A DNA stretch of 64,000 nt from Aquila chrysaetos chrysaetos (taxonomy: Eukaryota; Chordata; Aves; Accipitriformes; Accipitridae): the NCBI RefSeq assembly GCF_900496995.4, contig NC_044004.1:6448001-6512000 (forward strand). Direction: 5' to 3'. The first letter of the stretch is position 1, and every line of letters starts with the position of its first letter. A program made the translations under genes and the position numbers. This document shows, one piece after another, positions 1 to 11,400 of this stretch. Under the pieces are notes generated by a model. That model had not been told where the DNA came from. It saw only the letters and a list, made by a program, of their open reading frames with translations, and did not search any database.

Positions 1-267
1 TGGGAGTGTAAATAATAGCTGTGAATAATTTCAAAGAAACTGAGATAATTTCTCTCCTAGACAGAAAGTACTTGCTTGTAGGTGTGTCTTGGAGTGGTAT
101 TGGGTGGGCATTAGCACAGGTCAAGGGCTTGAAGTGCTCAGAAACGTCTCATAAAGCATGCTAGCCGGTCAACTACATGGAGCCTCAGAGGGCTCGAGTG
201 GGAGGTGGGCAAGCGCCGTGGCAGCAGCTTCCCTGCAGACCTTCCTAACGCCCTGTGTTTTCTTTAG

Positions 268-491
268 CTGGCCAGTTATCTACAGACGACTTAAATTCGC
301 TCATTGCACACGCCCATCGTCGCATCGACCAGTTAAACAAGGAGCTGGCGGAGCAGCGAGTGAGGGAACAGCAGCACATCGAGTCGGCCCTGGAGAAGCA
401 GAAACTTGAAGACAAAAAAGCATTTGAGGCAGCTGTGGCCAAAGCGCTGGAGCATCACAAAAGTGAGATTGAAATAGAACAGGAGAAGAAG
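268..491 (+). CDS. IMMT: IMMT exon (coiled coil), first in window
   Basis: Acceptor tttctttag ends at 267 and donor gtaaag starts at 492. The exon begins with two bases completing an Ala codon, then 74 codons of Glu/Lys-rich coiled coil ending EIEIEQEKK. Confidence 0.93.
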
Positions 492-3307
492 GTAAAGTGG
501 TGTAACATACCTCTTTGAATCTCTGGCTCAAAAAGGATGTAGAAGAGCAACCAGGATGTCCTGAGAGATAGGGCAACCCCCAGGCTAAGCGTGGAAAGGA
601 GATGTTGAGCAAAGAAACTTCTGCAAAGTTAGAATGGTAAAATCATAGAGCGAAATGGGAAGTGACTTCTTCATGTTACCTGTCTGCTGTTGGAGATAGG
701 ATTACTGGGTCAAACGAAATGTTTGATCTGACCCAGTATGACCATCTTAAGGTCATGTAGTCCCTCCATCAGGCCTCTAGGAGGTATCTCCATGTCCTTC
801 TGCTCTTTGCCAGTGGTTTGGGATTTGATTTCTTTCAAAAGGACTATGAAAAGTCAGAATTTTAATGCTGCTTTGGACATGAAGCAAGTGCAACTTACAA
901 ATGTAGGAGTGTGGGCATTGGAGGTTTTATCTTTTGAGGTATCATATTGCAGGCAGACAATTGTGCCAAATACTCCTGCTGTTTTCACATACATGCCTCT
1001 GAAAACGAGATTAAACACTGGCCATTAGTTGAAAAATTTGTACTGACTAAGGATTTCACCTATAGCCTGTTAGTTCAAAGCACTGCAGTAATAAGTATTA
1101 ATTTAGAGCTCTCTTAAAATGTCGCTTGAACTGTCATCTTCGTATTTAGTGGAAGGTTGGAAATGACACAATCCTTTTAAAAAACAAAACAAAAACCTGT
1201 TCAACTGCTCCTAAATAAACCTGCACCATGCTCCCTTGTGCTAACCTGCACTCTCTAAAGTGGCTGTTTTGGACAAGATCAGGTAAAAGGGGTATGACCA
1301 TTTTCTTAAACTCTAACTTGGGACAGTATTGCAGCACATAGGGAAAAGGTAAAGTACGTTTTGTTTGGAAGCTGGTTTATAAACACTGGAATGTTTAGTT
1401 TGTCATGTTACTGTATCTTTTATATAGTATTTTGATAACTGCACTAAGTGCCTAGTGAGTATGGCCACCAGTTACAGGTATTGTGGACTGTGAAGCCATC
1501 CTTCAGCATCTTTAGAAAGACGTTCAGCTATAAAAATGGACCTCGGCAGCTTTTTAAGATGAAACACGGGCTTTGTCAATGGCACTTTTATAAAACGTAC
1601 CCTAGGTAATCACTGATAGATGATAAAATCAGAGCAGTTGAAAAAGAGCAGTGTAATAACAACCGCTCGTGCCTGTACAGGTTGAAGAAGTCCGAGAGGT
1701 GATGGAGAACGAAATGAGGACCCAGCTCCGGCGGCAGGCTGCTGCCCACACAGACCATCTGAGAGACGTTCTGAAGATCCAGGAGCAGGAACTAAAGGTG
1801 GAATTTGAGCAGGTAAGGGAGAAGAGTCCCCAAGGGAATTAGGGGGATATTTGAACCCTTGCAAAGCACGCGCTGCACAGGACGAGAGTCCTGAACCATC
1901 TTCCAGAAGACTGAAATGCGGGCTGGGGGGAGGAAGCCTGCTCATCTTGAAGAGATGCAATAAAGTGGCTGAACATACAAGTTTTATTCAGACCTGTCTT
2001 ATAGCAAAAGCTTTTAGGTGAGAAATTTTTGACAGTTACAAGTGCTGTTACTGTTAAATTCACCCTAATAAGTATTCTTACTGATATACTATATTTACTA
2101 TATGCATTGTCCCTAACAAGAACAACAGATTTATAGAAACATATCTTAAAAATAAGGTAAATGTAATTAAACAGCTGTTTCTGGTCTGATATGCATACAT
2201 CTTGTTCTGTTTCAGAACTTATCGGAGAAACTCAGTGAACAAGAAATGCAATTCAGACGCCTTACTCAGGAACAGCTCGACAACTTCACGTTGGATATAA
2301 ACACTGCCTACGCCAGGCTGAAAGGAATTGAGCAAGCAGTCGAGAGTGAGCACTGAAATCGCATTTCTTTAAGCACTAAAGTCGCGATCCCTAAAAGCCT
2401 GTTACCCAAACCTGGGTGCTTAAACCCAGACTTATGCACGTAGCTCATGGGCCTGGGTTTGCCACACTGCTGAGCACGCAGCAACTCCCAGCTGCGTGAG
2501 TCCAAAGCTGGTTCTCCCAAAAGCTGTCGTCTTGTTCTGACCCCGCGTTGTGGAACACACTTGCTTTAAGATCAAGTGCCGAGGGGGCGGCTGCTTTTGA
2601 AAGCAGAGCGTTTAGAGGGGTGGCTTTTGCTGCTTGTGTTCAAAACTCTTCCCGTACGTGTGCGCCAACTCAGAGTCCCCTTCTTGGCTTATTTTGCAGG
2701 TCACGCAGTAGCAGAAGAGGAAGCCAGAAAGGCCCATCAGCTGTGGCTTTCTGTTGAAGCGCTCAAATACTGCATGAAAACAGCCTCTGGGGATAGTCCC
2801 ACAGAACCACTGGAGAGCGCGGTGAAGGCCATCAAAGCCAGTTGCTCTGACAACGCGTTTACGGAAGCCTTAACAGCAGCTCTCCCTCAGGAGTCCCTGA
2901 CGCGGGGAGTGTACAGCGAAGAGGCCCTCAGAGCACGTTTCTACACAGTCCAAAAACTGGCAAAAAGAGTGGCTATGATCGACGAAACGAGAAACAGCTT
3001 GTACCAATACTTCCTGTCTTACCTGCAGTCGCTGCTTGTGTTTCACCCTCAACAGCTGAAGCCGCCTCCTGAGCTCAGCCCTGACGACCTCGACACGTTT
3101 AAATTACTGTCTTACGCTTCGTATTGCATTGAACATGGAGATCTGGAGCTGGCGGCTAAATTTGTCAACCAGTTAAGAGGAGAGTCTAGGAGAGTGGCAC
3201 ACGACTGGCTGACCGAAGCTCGAATGACCCTAGAAACAAAACAAATTGTGGATATCTTGACAGCATATGCCAGTGCTGTGGGGTTAGGAACAACTCAAGT
3301 GCAGTGA
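268..3307 (+). CDS. IMMT: MICOS complex subunit MIC60 (mitofilin), C-terminal part, 4 coding exons
   Basis: MIC60 is the core MICOS subunit of the mitochondrial inner membrane and shapes crista junctions. Only the C-terminal half is here: join(268-491, 1681-1812, 2216-2345, 2700-3307), about 363 residues plus a split first codon; the N-terminus lies upstream of the window. The first exons encode a charged coiled coil (STDDLNSLIAHAHRRIDQLN onward). The last exon encodes the conserved mitofilin C-terminal domain, with ETRNSLYQYFLSYLQSLL and SYASYCIEHGDLELAAKF, and ends TTQVQ-stop. As remembered, human MIC60 has two more residues (PE) there. All splice sites are GT-AG and phases close across each junction. 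The gene is tail to tail with PTCD3. Identity comes from recognising the protein and is secure; the exon model was not checked against transcripts. Confidence 0.96.
1681..1812 (+). CDS. IMMT: IMMT exon (coiled coil)
   Basis: The exon lies between tgtacag and gtaagg and holds 44 whole codons (VEEVREVMENEM to ELKVEFEQ), continuing the coiled coil. Confidence 0.93.
2216..2345 (+). CDS. IMMT: IMMT exon (end of coiled coil)
   Basis: Acceptor ctgtttcag, donor gtgagc. It has 43 codons plus one base, ending KGIEQAVE; the split Ser codon a|gt is completed at 2700. Confidence 0.93.
2700..3307 (+). CDS. IMMT: IMMT last coding exon (mitofilin C-terminal domain) and stop
   Basis: Acceptor attttgcag ends at 2699. 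The exon opens SHAVAEEEARKAHQLWLSVE and runs without interruption to TGA at 3305-3307. It holds the conserved helical mitofilin signature. The reading frame is also open upstream into the intron, but the splice acceptor and protein similarity fix the exon start. Confidence 0.95.
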
Positions 3308-3660
3308 GCTAGGATTGTAGTTTTGGAGGCAGTTCAGCAATCGTTTGTGCCGGAAAGAAATCCCATGATCTCCTAAGGGTTGCAAACCAAGCTGTTGGCA
3401 GGGGCTGGAAGCGTTAAATCAAAGCACGGGTACCGTCTTGTTTCCTTGCACTGTATTTAACTTCACCATCTGTTGTATTTGTATGGGTTTTGAGTTACCG
3501 TGACAACCAACTTCAGGAAGCTTCTCTACAATTTGTGTAACAATTTTGTTTCCCCATCTTACCAAGCGGGCTTGTGATCCAACCAAAATAATGTTTGTAA
3601 CCTACCATTAATGATTTGCCACTTTGTCAGCTGAATAAAACAAGACTTCAACCACCTTCT
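3308..3660 (+). other. IMMT: IMMT 3' UTR
   Basis: Non-coding sequence follows the IMMT stop. A canonical AATAAA lies at 3634-3639, followed by caagacttcaacc and a TG/T-rich stretch, so cleavage is expected near 3655-3660. The exact end is inferred. Confidence 0.7.
3634..3639 (+). terminator. IMMT: IMMT polyadenylation signal AATAAA
   Basis: A canonical hexamer 327 bases after the IMMT stop, in ctgaataaaacaag. No closer canonical hexamer was seen. Confidence 0.75.
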
Positions 3661-5384
3661 CCTGCTGTTCAGTCTCCTGTTTAAAAATCAAATACAGCTG
3701 GGCAGTACAAGAACAGCCCTCTCCAAGACCTGAGAAAGACAAAACTTACCTGTTTTCCTCCTTTCAAGGAGCAAGAATTCATTGATGTGATCAATGTGTC
3801 TATTCATCAATTTGTACAGCTGTAAAAAAACCCCCATATACAAGTACAGGTTGACATAACTTAAGCTGGTGTCAGAGCACATATTCTGGTGGACTTCTAC
3901 CCCTGTGTGTTTCTTCTTGTCAGACCTGCTCTTCTCTAGTTTTAGAAGACCAGGTACCTCTCTCTAGAAGTCAGACTTTAGTTCAACCATAAGAACTCAC
4001 ATAAAGAACAAGCTCTTTCCTTCTCTTTCTTACCTTTCCCTTGATTCTTGCCATTGGTGAAGACAGATTGATCCAACCTACTTAGTACCCACTTGCTGAA
4101 ATGAGTAACCGTGGCTTTGTCTCCTTGCTGATCCAGTTTTAAATAGTTGGTACAATACAGCAAAGAGCTTTATCTTTAATTTAACCTGTACTAGTCACAC
4201 ATTCCTGGAAAAGCCATGTTTGCTTTTTGGAGCAAACCTTGCCTTCAAATGGCTTTACTACCCCTCCACTCCTGTAACGGGAGGAACACCTGACTTGGAG
4301 CCTTTCAGCTGTAGTTTGTTCTACCTCTAGCAGCTGTTGTTTTCCAAACTCATTACTGAATTATCCTTAAGCTGCTTTCCACAGCAGTGTGTTCTTGTCA
4401 TGCACATCAAGGTTTTATTTTTCAAAGACAGACAATCATCTATTAACTACTTTTCACTGGAATATGGTTTAATCCTCTCAGGAACAAGATGGCATTTTTT
4501 GCCTGTTTAAGATAACTACCTCAAAAAAACCTTCAAGCTTCCTCTACAGGCTGAGAACAGCAGCACAATGCTGTGAGGGCCAGTTAACTGCAAGGCAGAG
4601 AATGGAAAAGCGCAGTCATCTGTCTTCCCAGTCACCTCGTTAGCTTTATTGCTGTATTCTGCATGAATTTTAAGTACTTTCTCACAGAGCAGCAACAATG
4701 CTTTGTAATCAACAGGTTTTGCTCAGGGATTATCAGAACACAGCCAGCTTTAATGTCAGCTGTTTATTAGAGGCAGTCTCCAGCTGTACAGATGGTAGCT
4801 TTTTAACATCTACAGTCCAAAGCCTGTCCCAAAACACAAAAAGGATGAGGAATAACACCACAGGTGATGAGCATTGCATTACTTGCAGTGCTTACATACA
4901 GAGTAAACTTGATATTTAAGTAGTTCATTAAAGATAGCTGGAAAGGAATTAAATCTGGCATAGGTTTAAGTCCCAGGAGGTCCTTGCTCAAGCTGTCAAA
5001 ATCTTGTACCTGCTGCGCTGCCTCCAGGAAGCAGCACTCCTCTCTCTGCAGCCCTCCAGTAGCTCAGCCAAGCTGGTTCAGCAGGCTGCAGCTACCCGGC
5101 GGGAGCCAGCTCGTGCAGGTAGTGGTGTGGAAGAGACTGTTGGTGTAGCCCACGCTGTGTTTGAAGTTACCAAGAAGATTAAACAGGACAGCTTCCAGCT
5201 TGCTCCGACAAGGACAACGTACGCTTGCCAAGCAGGTCCTGTATCAGAATGCTCTGGAGTGCTTCGCAGTGCTGCAGCACCTCCCAGAAGCCATCCCTTC
5301 AGTAATTTCACCTCTCACGGAAGCCTCCTGGCGTCAAGGCAGCGGTTGCTCCTAGTTTTCCCAGGAGGAAGGCAAAAGGGACAG
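3661..5384 (-). other. PTCD3 3' UTR and convergent IMMT/PTCD3 intergenic region
   Basis: This is the tail-to-tail interval. Minus-strand AATAAA (tttatt on +) occurs at 4763-4768, 4645-4650 and 4414-4419. Any could end PTCD3; I cannot choose without transcripts. The short frames here look like chance and no further gene was recognised. Confidence 0.5.
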
Positions 5385-5460
5385 CTAGTCACGGTCACTA
5401 TCGCTGTCACTGTCACTATCGCTGCTGTCGCTGTCTGACTTGATACTCTCCAATGTCTTC
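5385..5460 (-). CDS. PTCD3: PTCD3 exon 24: Ser/Asp tail and stop (aa 647-671)
   Basis: Acceptor atctgcag; encodes KKTLESIK and an alternating Ser/Asp tail ([15 protein letters not shown]), then TAG (5387-5385). Human ends in a similar SDSDTDSSSDSDSD tail, which supports the assignment although the sequence is low in complexity. Such tails are typical casein kinase 2 substrates (inference). Confidence 0.9.
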
Positions 5461-8400
5461 CTGCAGATGTGAAACAGTCAGTAATCAGTCACCTGACTGT
5501 GGCTTTTGCTTGAAAAGAGAGAGCCAAAACACAGAGGAAACCCCCTCCAAAGAGAACATTATGGGCTCTCTGATGCCTATTACCCTCAAAGGACAGGTCC
5601 ACCCAGCATTTGGTGGAAGTACACCCACCTCCTTTTGGAAAAGCAGGCTACCTGAGTTGCCCAGAAAGTGGTGGGCTAACTGTTAAGGGTGCTGGACTTC
5701 GATTTCTTCATTCCCTTGGACCAGACCAGTGGCTCCAAACTGTGGTCCCCCTCAAGGCTAAGCCCATTGTCTGAGCTTGACTGCATCAGCTCAGAAACGA
5801 ACCACAGTGGCTGGCCAGAAGATTGACCATGAACCTCAGAAAACCTGTGAACCACGCGCAGGGCCGTCCTGTACCACCTCCCTGCTTTTACTAGCCTGCA
5901 GTCAGTGTCTTTTAGGTGGCCAGACCCAGCTAGGAAAAGATTCTGGGAAAGAAAGGTGATAGCCGATCTGAGCAGTGGATAAGGCTAACCCCATCACGGA
6001 AAGTTACCTTCCCCCCCTAGGTGGGATGGATACAGCATGGAATCAAAACCTGAGGGGCCGTTTTGGGGGTGTGAATTGACCAGAGTCAACACAACGGCAC
6101 ATCATTCTGAAGCCAGTTCTCTGCCACCTTGGTGGAGAAGCCCTTCCGCAGGAACTACCCCTCCAACACCCTACTATACCTTCAGCAGTAACGTGAAGTG
6201 CTCCAACTTACTTCTGCTTTTCAGAGAGAACAAATTCCTTCTCCGTTCTGCTTTTAAGCCTTTGAGATGAAGGAAGACCAAGGGATGCTGCCAGCTTTAC
6301 CAGTTTAATTGCCTCATCTGGGCAATTGGTTTGTTTAGCACAGTTCAAGAACTCATCCATCACCTGGTCACTGCAAAAGCAAAGGCAAAGAGTGACTGTT
6401 CGTGGGGCCCCAGGTGAGGTGGCCATTAACTTACAGCAGGTGCTTTAGAGAAGGAGAGGAGGTGACAGATTTTCAGATCACTCAACCAGCCCAATTCTGC
6501 TCCTGCCAGAAATTCCACGTCAGCCTTCACCCCATACCAACATGGTGTGCTTGGGAACTCCTGTCCTAGCAGAAAGCAATACTTCTCTTTGCACAAAAAC
6601 AGCGGGCAGCAGCTCACCGCTGAAGATAAGAACCCCACCTTAGCAGTAGCCTAAATAACTTTCCCCTCTTTACAGTCCCCGCATCAGGCCCTTACCCTGT
6701 TTTACGTGGCTGGCAGAGGTAAAGGAACAGTGTAACAGCACTTTAAATCAAAGGCAGGCGTCTCACTGCCAGAGGCTGCTGTGCTGTCTGTGGGCACTGG
6801 GAGCCACTCTGCTCTGCCAGCTCTATTTCATGTCCAAGTGCTGGCTCTGCTCCTTCGTTACCTGCGACAGCTGCTGGAGACACCTCTCTTGCCTTTAGGC
6901 AGGGAAACAAGTAAGTGTTTGCAGCTGGTGCCACAGGGAGCTTGGCAGAGAAGGGAAGGCAGGGGACAGTTCAGCCAGAAAAGCCTCTGATCCATTTGGT
7001 AACAGCAGGGAAACCACTTCATTTCTCTTTATGTTCATGACCCACGGCAGCCACAAACCAACAGCTACACCAACATTTCAGAAGGAGAATTCTTATCCTT
7101 TCCCTATTCCCCAAATTAAGATGGGCTTTTAATGCAGCCTGGCAGTGTCAAGGCTCCCTTGGGCCACACTAGCGGCAGTCTGCAGAAAAGGGCAAGCACA
7201 GAGTGCTACTAACAGCGGCCTTTGGTACCACACACCCTCATGGTGTTCACTTACACGAGCTCCAAGCATTTAATTTTATTTTAAAAATGCCCAAACAAAA
7301 TACCTTACTATTCCCTGAAAGTTGTTTTCTACCTAGAATTTTCCCCCTAAAATCCTGAGAAAAGCTAACTGTTGTAGCCTGACAGGGTACCACTTAAGAT
7401 TTAGGATTTGACTTGATAAACTTGTCTTCAGAAATGCAGACACCTCAGTAGCATCTAAGCTTGGTTAATAGCATATTAGAATTTTTCTGAGCAGATGGGA
7501 AATGACATGTTCTTAAGAGTCCTGCTTAGACTGATCTCTAATGCCAAGTTCATCAGTGGCACTGTTCTCCATGTCCCAGAGCTACGTTCAATGACATCTC
7601 AAGGATCAACCACTTACTTAACCCCCCCCTTTGCATCTTCAACGTTTTTTGAGACAGAAAGGTCTTGGAACTTACCAGTTGGATAAACAAACACCTGTGC
7701 TCGCAGGGACAGAGGCACATTCACACACACATTCATGCTTCGGAAGTAACAATATAATATGGACCACTATTGTCAGTTATAAGTTGGACTAGATAACCTT
7801 TGAAGGTCCCTTCCAACCCAAACTATTCTATGATTCTACAACAGAAATGCAACATCTCAGCCAAAGGGGAGGCTCAGTACCTAAAGTCAGAACCTAAAAG
7901 TACTCACGTGGGAATCCTATTGATTTGCTGGAAATGCTCCATCATGTTCCTGTTCAGAAGAAAACAAAGCAATAATTTAAAAAAAAAAAAACCAAACAAC
8001 AACCACATCACAAAACACAGTAACAGACAGATATTAAATCTCTTGGATAAGCCCCCAACGAAACACAGGCAAGCTCAATTTCATGAAACGATCTTCCCCA
8101 CAGATCTGAAACAGATCCCATGCCATATTCTTACAGATGCAATGTGTACCAGCTAACTTCATTGATTAGTTTAACACAAAATATCTTAACCAGTGCAGAA
8201 AAAAAAAAAGTGTAGCTGGAGGCAAGTTTACTTTAAAATATTACATATTTTTAGAAGGGTACTTGCCACTTTTTTTTTTAAAATGAATCAGTGCAAAGAG
8301 AACATCTGTATTTAACAGAAAATAGCTCAGAACCTTAAATTGGAAGCTAGATATTTTAACCAGTATTTCAAGTTGACAGCATGTAGGACAGTAAATTCTA

Positions 8401-11400
8401 GCTAGTGGAGAGTTCTAAAAATATTCTCTTCAGAGTTTTAATTAGGGTTAATTCTAATTAAGAGTTTAATTAAACCCTAATTAATCTCATTAGCAGTTTG
8501 AATTCCAGAGAGTTCTAAAAATTAGAAAATGGGAAGCTGTAGGAAATCAGCAGTGCTTAGTGAAGTGATAATCAAACCTACCTTGCCATAAGCGGCTGCA
8601 CAATGCTCTAAGCCAGTTCCTACATTAACTCCTAAACCATTTTTAAGATAGACAACTGTAACTTGTTGCCAAGAATGAAAAATAAAATTAAGAAAAAAAC
8701 CCATCACATTCCCAGCAGGATTTATCCCCTCCCTTTGCCTGCACTAGCATTCCAAAGCAATCGGTCATTAGCTTTTCATTTTTGTGATTAAGCCTTGAGT
8801 TACAGTGACAGCAAGCCAAGAGCTCATGACGGCCACACACGTACCAAGCGTCCTGGGTTCTCCCAGCCCTGGAAAACAACAGAGCGACATGGCCCAGCGC
8901 ACTGGCTGTCCATTCTACCGGGGTCTGCTCCCTCCCGGTTTGCTCATGGACAGCTTTGATGTCTTCAGCACACTTGGCAAATGCCAGCTGAATCTGTGAA
9001 AAGATTGTGCTATTAATCCCCAAACCTCTAGAATTAACATAACCTTTTCAGAGCAATTCCTCCTACAGATCCTACAGGTCTGCCCCATATATGATTTAAA
9101 TTTGTGAATTAACAGTGGTTACTCCTGGCAGAAAAATCTCATTTCTGTCAGGACAATTGTCCCCACTAGGCAAGCTCCAAGACGGCTTTGCAGGGACAGC
9201 TGTACAGAGACCTCTGCAGTACGCATAAGCCTTTAACCCTCCTCAGCTTGAGAAGCCAGTGACTGCAATGACACCTTTGGCAAAAATCCCTGAATTCTGC
9301 TATGTGCTTCCCCAGAGATGTGGCTGGCTGGACTGGATTACTCTTCCAAACTCTGATAAGGAAGTGATTCTCTTCTGTGTTAATCTGAGGTTTCTCTATA
9401 GGCTGAAGACAATCCAAAGGGCTTAGCAGGCCTGGATAAGGTCACATAGATCTGGAAATCTGTAGTGGCATATTCACTGGAATTGGACCTCTAAGACCGG
9501 CCAGGGACAATAATACAGCACTTAATACAGTCTGTATGCTGCAAACACTGTATGCCGAACACGTATGTTCATATGCATATGTGAAATGGGGAGACAACTC
9601 CACTCTTTTTCACTGAGCTTCTGTACTGGTTTTGGCTAGGACAGAGTTTATTTTCTTCATAGTAGCTAGTATGCTGCTATGTTCTGGATTTGTGATGAAA
9701 AGTGTGTTGGTAACACAGGGATGTTTTTGTTACTGCTGAGCAGTGCTTGCACAGTCAAGGCCTTTTCTGCTCCTCACGCCACCCCACCAGCGAGGAGCTG
9801 GGGGGGCACAAGGAGTTGGGAGGGGACACAGCCGGGACAGCTGACCCCAACTGGCCAAAGGGATATTCCAGACCATGGGATGTCATGCTCAGCATATAAA
9901 GCTGGGGGAAGCAGGAGGAAGGGGGGATGTTTGGAGTGATGGCATTTGTCTTCCCAAGTCACTGCTACTTAGCGTGATGGAGCCCTGCTTTCCTGGAGAT
10001 GGCTGAACACCTGCCTGCCATGGGAAGTGGGGAATGAATTCCTGGTTTTGCTTTGCTTGCGTACGCAGCTTTTGCTTTACCTATTAAACTGTCTTTATCT
10101 CAGCCCACAAGTTTTTGCACTTTCACCATTCTGATTCTTTCCACCATCCCACTGGGGAGGAGTGAGCGAGCAGCTGTGTGGTTAGCTGTTTACCGGGGTT
10201 AAACCACAACAGCTTCCTTACCTCATCAGGGTGCTGCTCCCTGCTCATTAAAGACAAGAGCTCTTCCAACAGGTCTTGTCTCCTATTAAACCCCAGCTGT
10301 TTCATATCTGTTTAGAGAAAGGCAGTAGTTAGTAGGTTTGACCGGTACCCCCTGCTCCCAGCTCCTGGTAATAAGGTTACCATAACCAACACCATTTTGT
10401 AAGACAAACAGCCATTCTCTATGACCAAGTGGATCATGTATTAGTTCCCTTTCCTCTCATTATAAGGCCCTGAAGGTCCTGTGCACCGAGTAGATGAACC
10501 AAACAGATTTCTTCTTCTCCTCCCTGCCGACCTCAAGTCGGCGCCAGGCTGACCACTCCACTCAAGAGCCTTCAAGGTCCCAGGCACCCGGCCAGCCCGG
10601 TGTGGATGATGACCCCGTCACAGAACAGGAAGGGTATCAGCACACAGAGCAGTGTCTATAAAATCAAGCAGTTGCAGATCCTAAGTGGGAACTTGGACCC
10701 GAACTGCTGCTGGACAGAGAGACCCTTGCCCCACCAGTGGCCAGGGACACCTCCACTGTCGGCTACCTCCTCCGAGAGTTAAGTGGTGACTCGTGTTCTT
10801 TTATATGTTTTTCAAGGCTAGGTTATGATTTTTATGTTGTTACAGCAAGACAAGTATTAAGATTTGACAGGATCTGCAGAGGGTCCAGGTGATTAGAAAC
10901 CAAAAGCTAAGCGGTGCTATAAAATTCTGTACTACGCTACTTAAAAAACTGTACTACACTGATTCTGCTTATAGAAATCCTGTGCGATTCTGATTATAAA
11001 TTCTATGCTAAGCTAATCATAAAATCCCGTTAAGAAAATAAAGCTTTAATTGTAACTACAAATTAGTGCTGTCATCATTCTGCCAAGGATCCCTAAAAGA
11101 ACCTGTCTGTCCCCTCAGTGCTGGGTGACAGTAGGATATTTTCTGTGTGCTAAAGCCTGTATCTGCATTCTTGTCTCCTCTTCTTAAGGGCCAAATAATT
11201 TAAATGAATTAAACCTGGGCTGGTGGTTAAGGTAGTACTCTCTGGTAAGCACTCAGTTTTCCAAGACACTTGACATTTAACTATGACACAGCCATGATCT
11301 CTCAGATAGTCTGTGCTATCAGTTCTGCCTTTCTCTAATACAACAGCCCCCTCACTGCATGAAGGAATAACGTCCCTCATGCCAAAGCATCTTATCATGG

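Noticed and set aside
2576..2699. Upstream extension of the last IMMT exon by the open frame
   Set aside because: This is intron read-through; the attttgcag acceptor and the split Ser codon place the exon start at 2700.
5004..5438. 144-codon plus-strand open frame
   Set aside because: Antisense to the PTCD3 last exon and 3' UTR; the periodic end is the shadow of the Ser/Asp tail.
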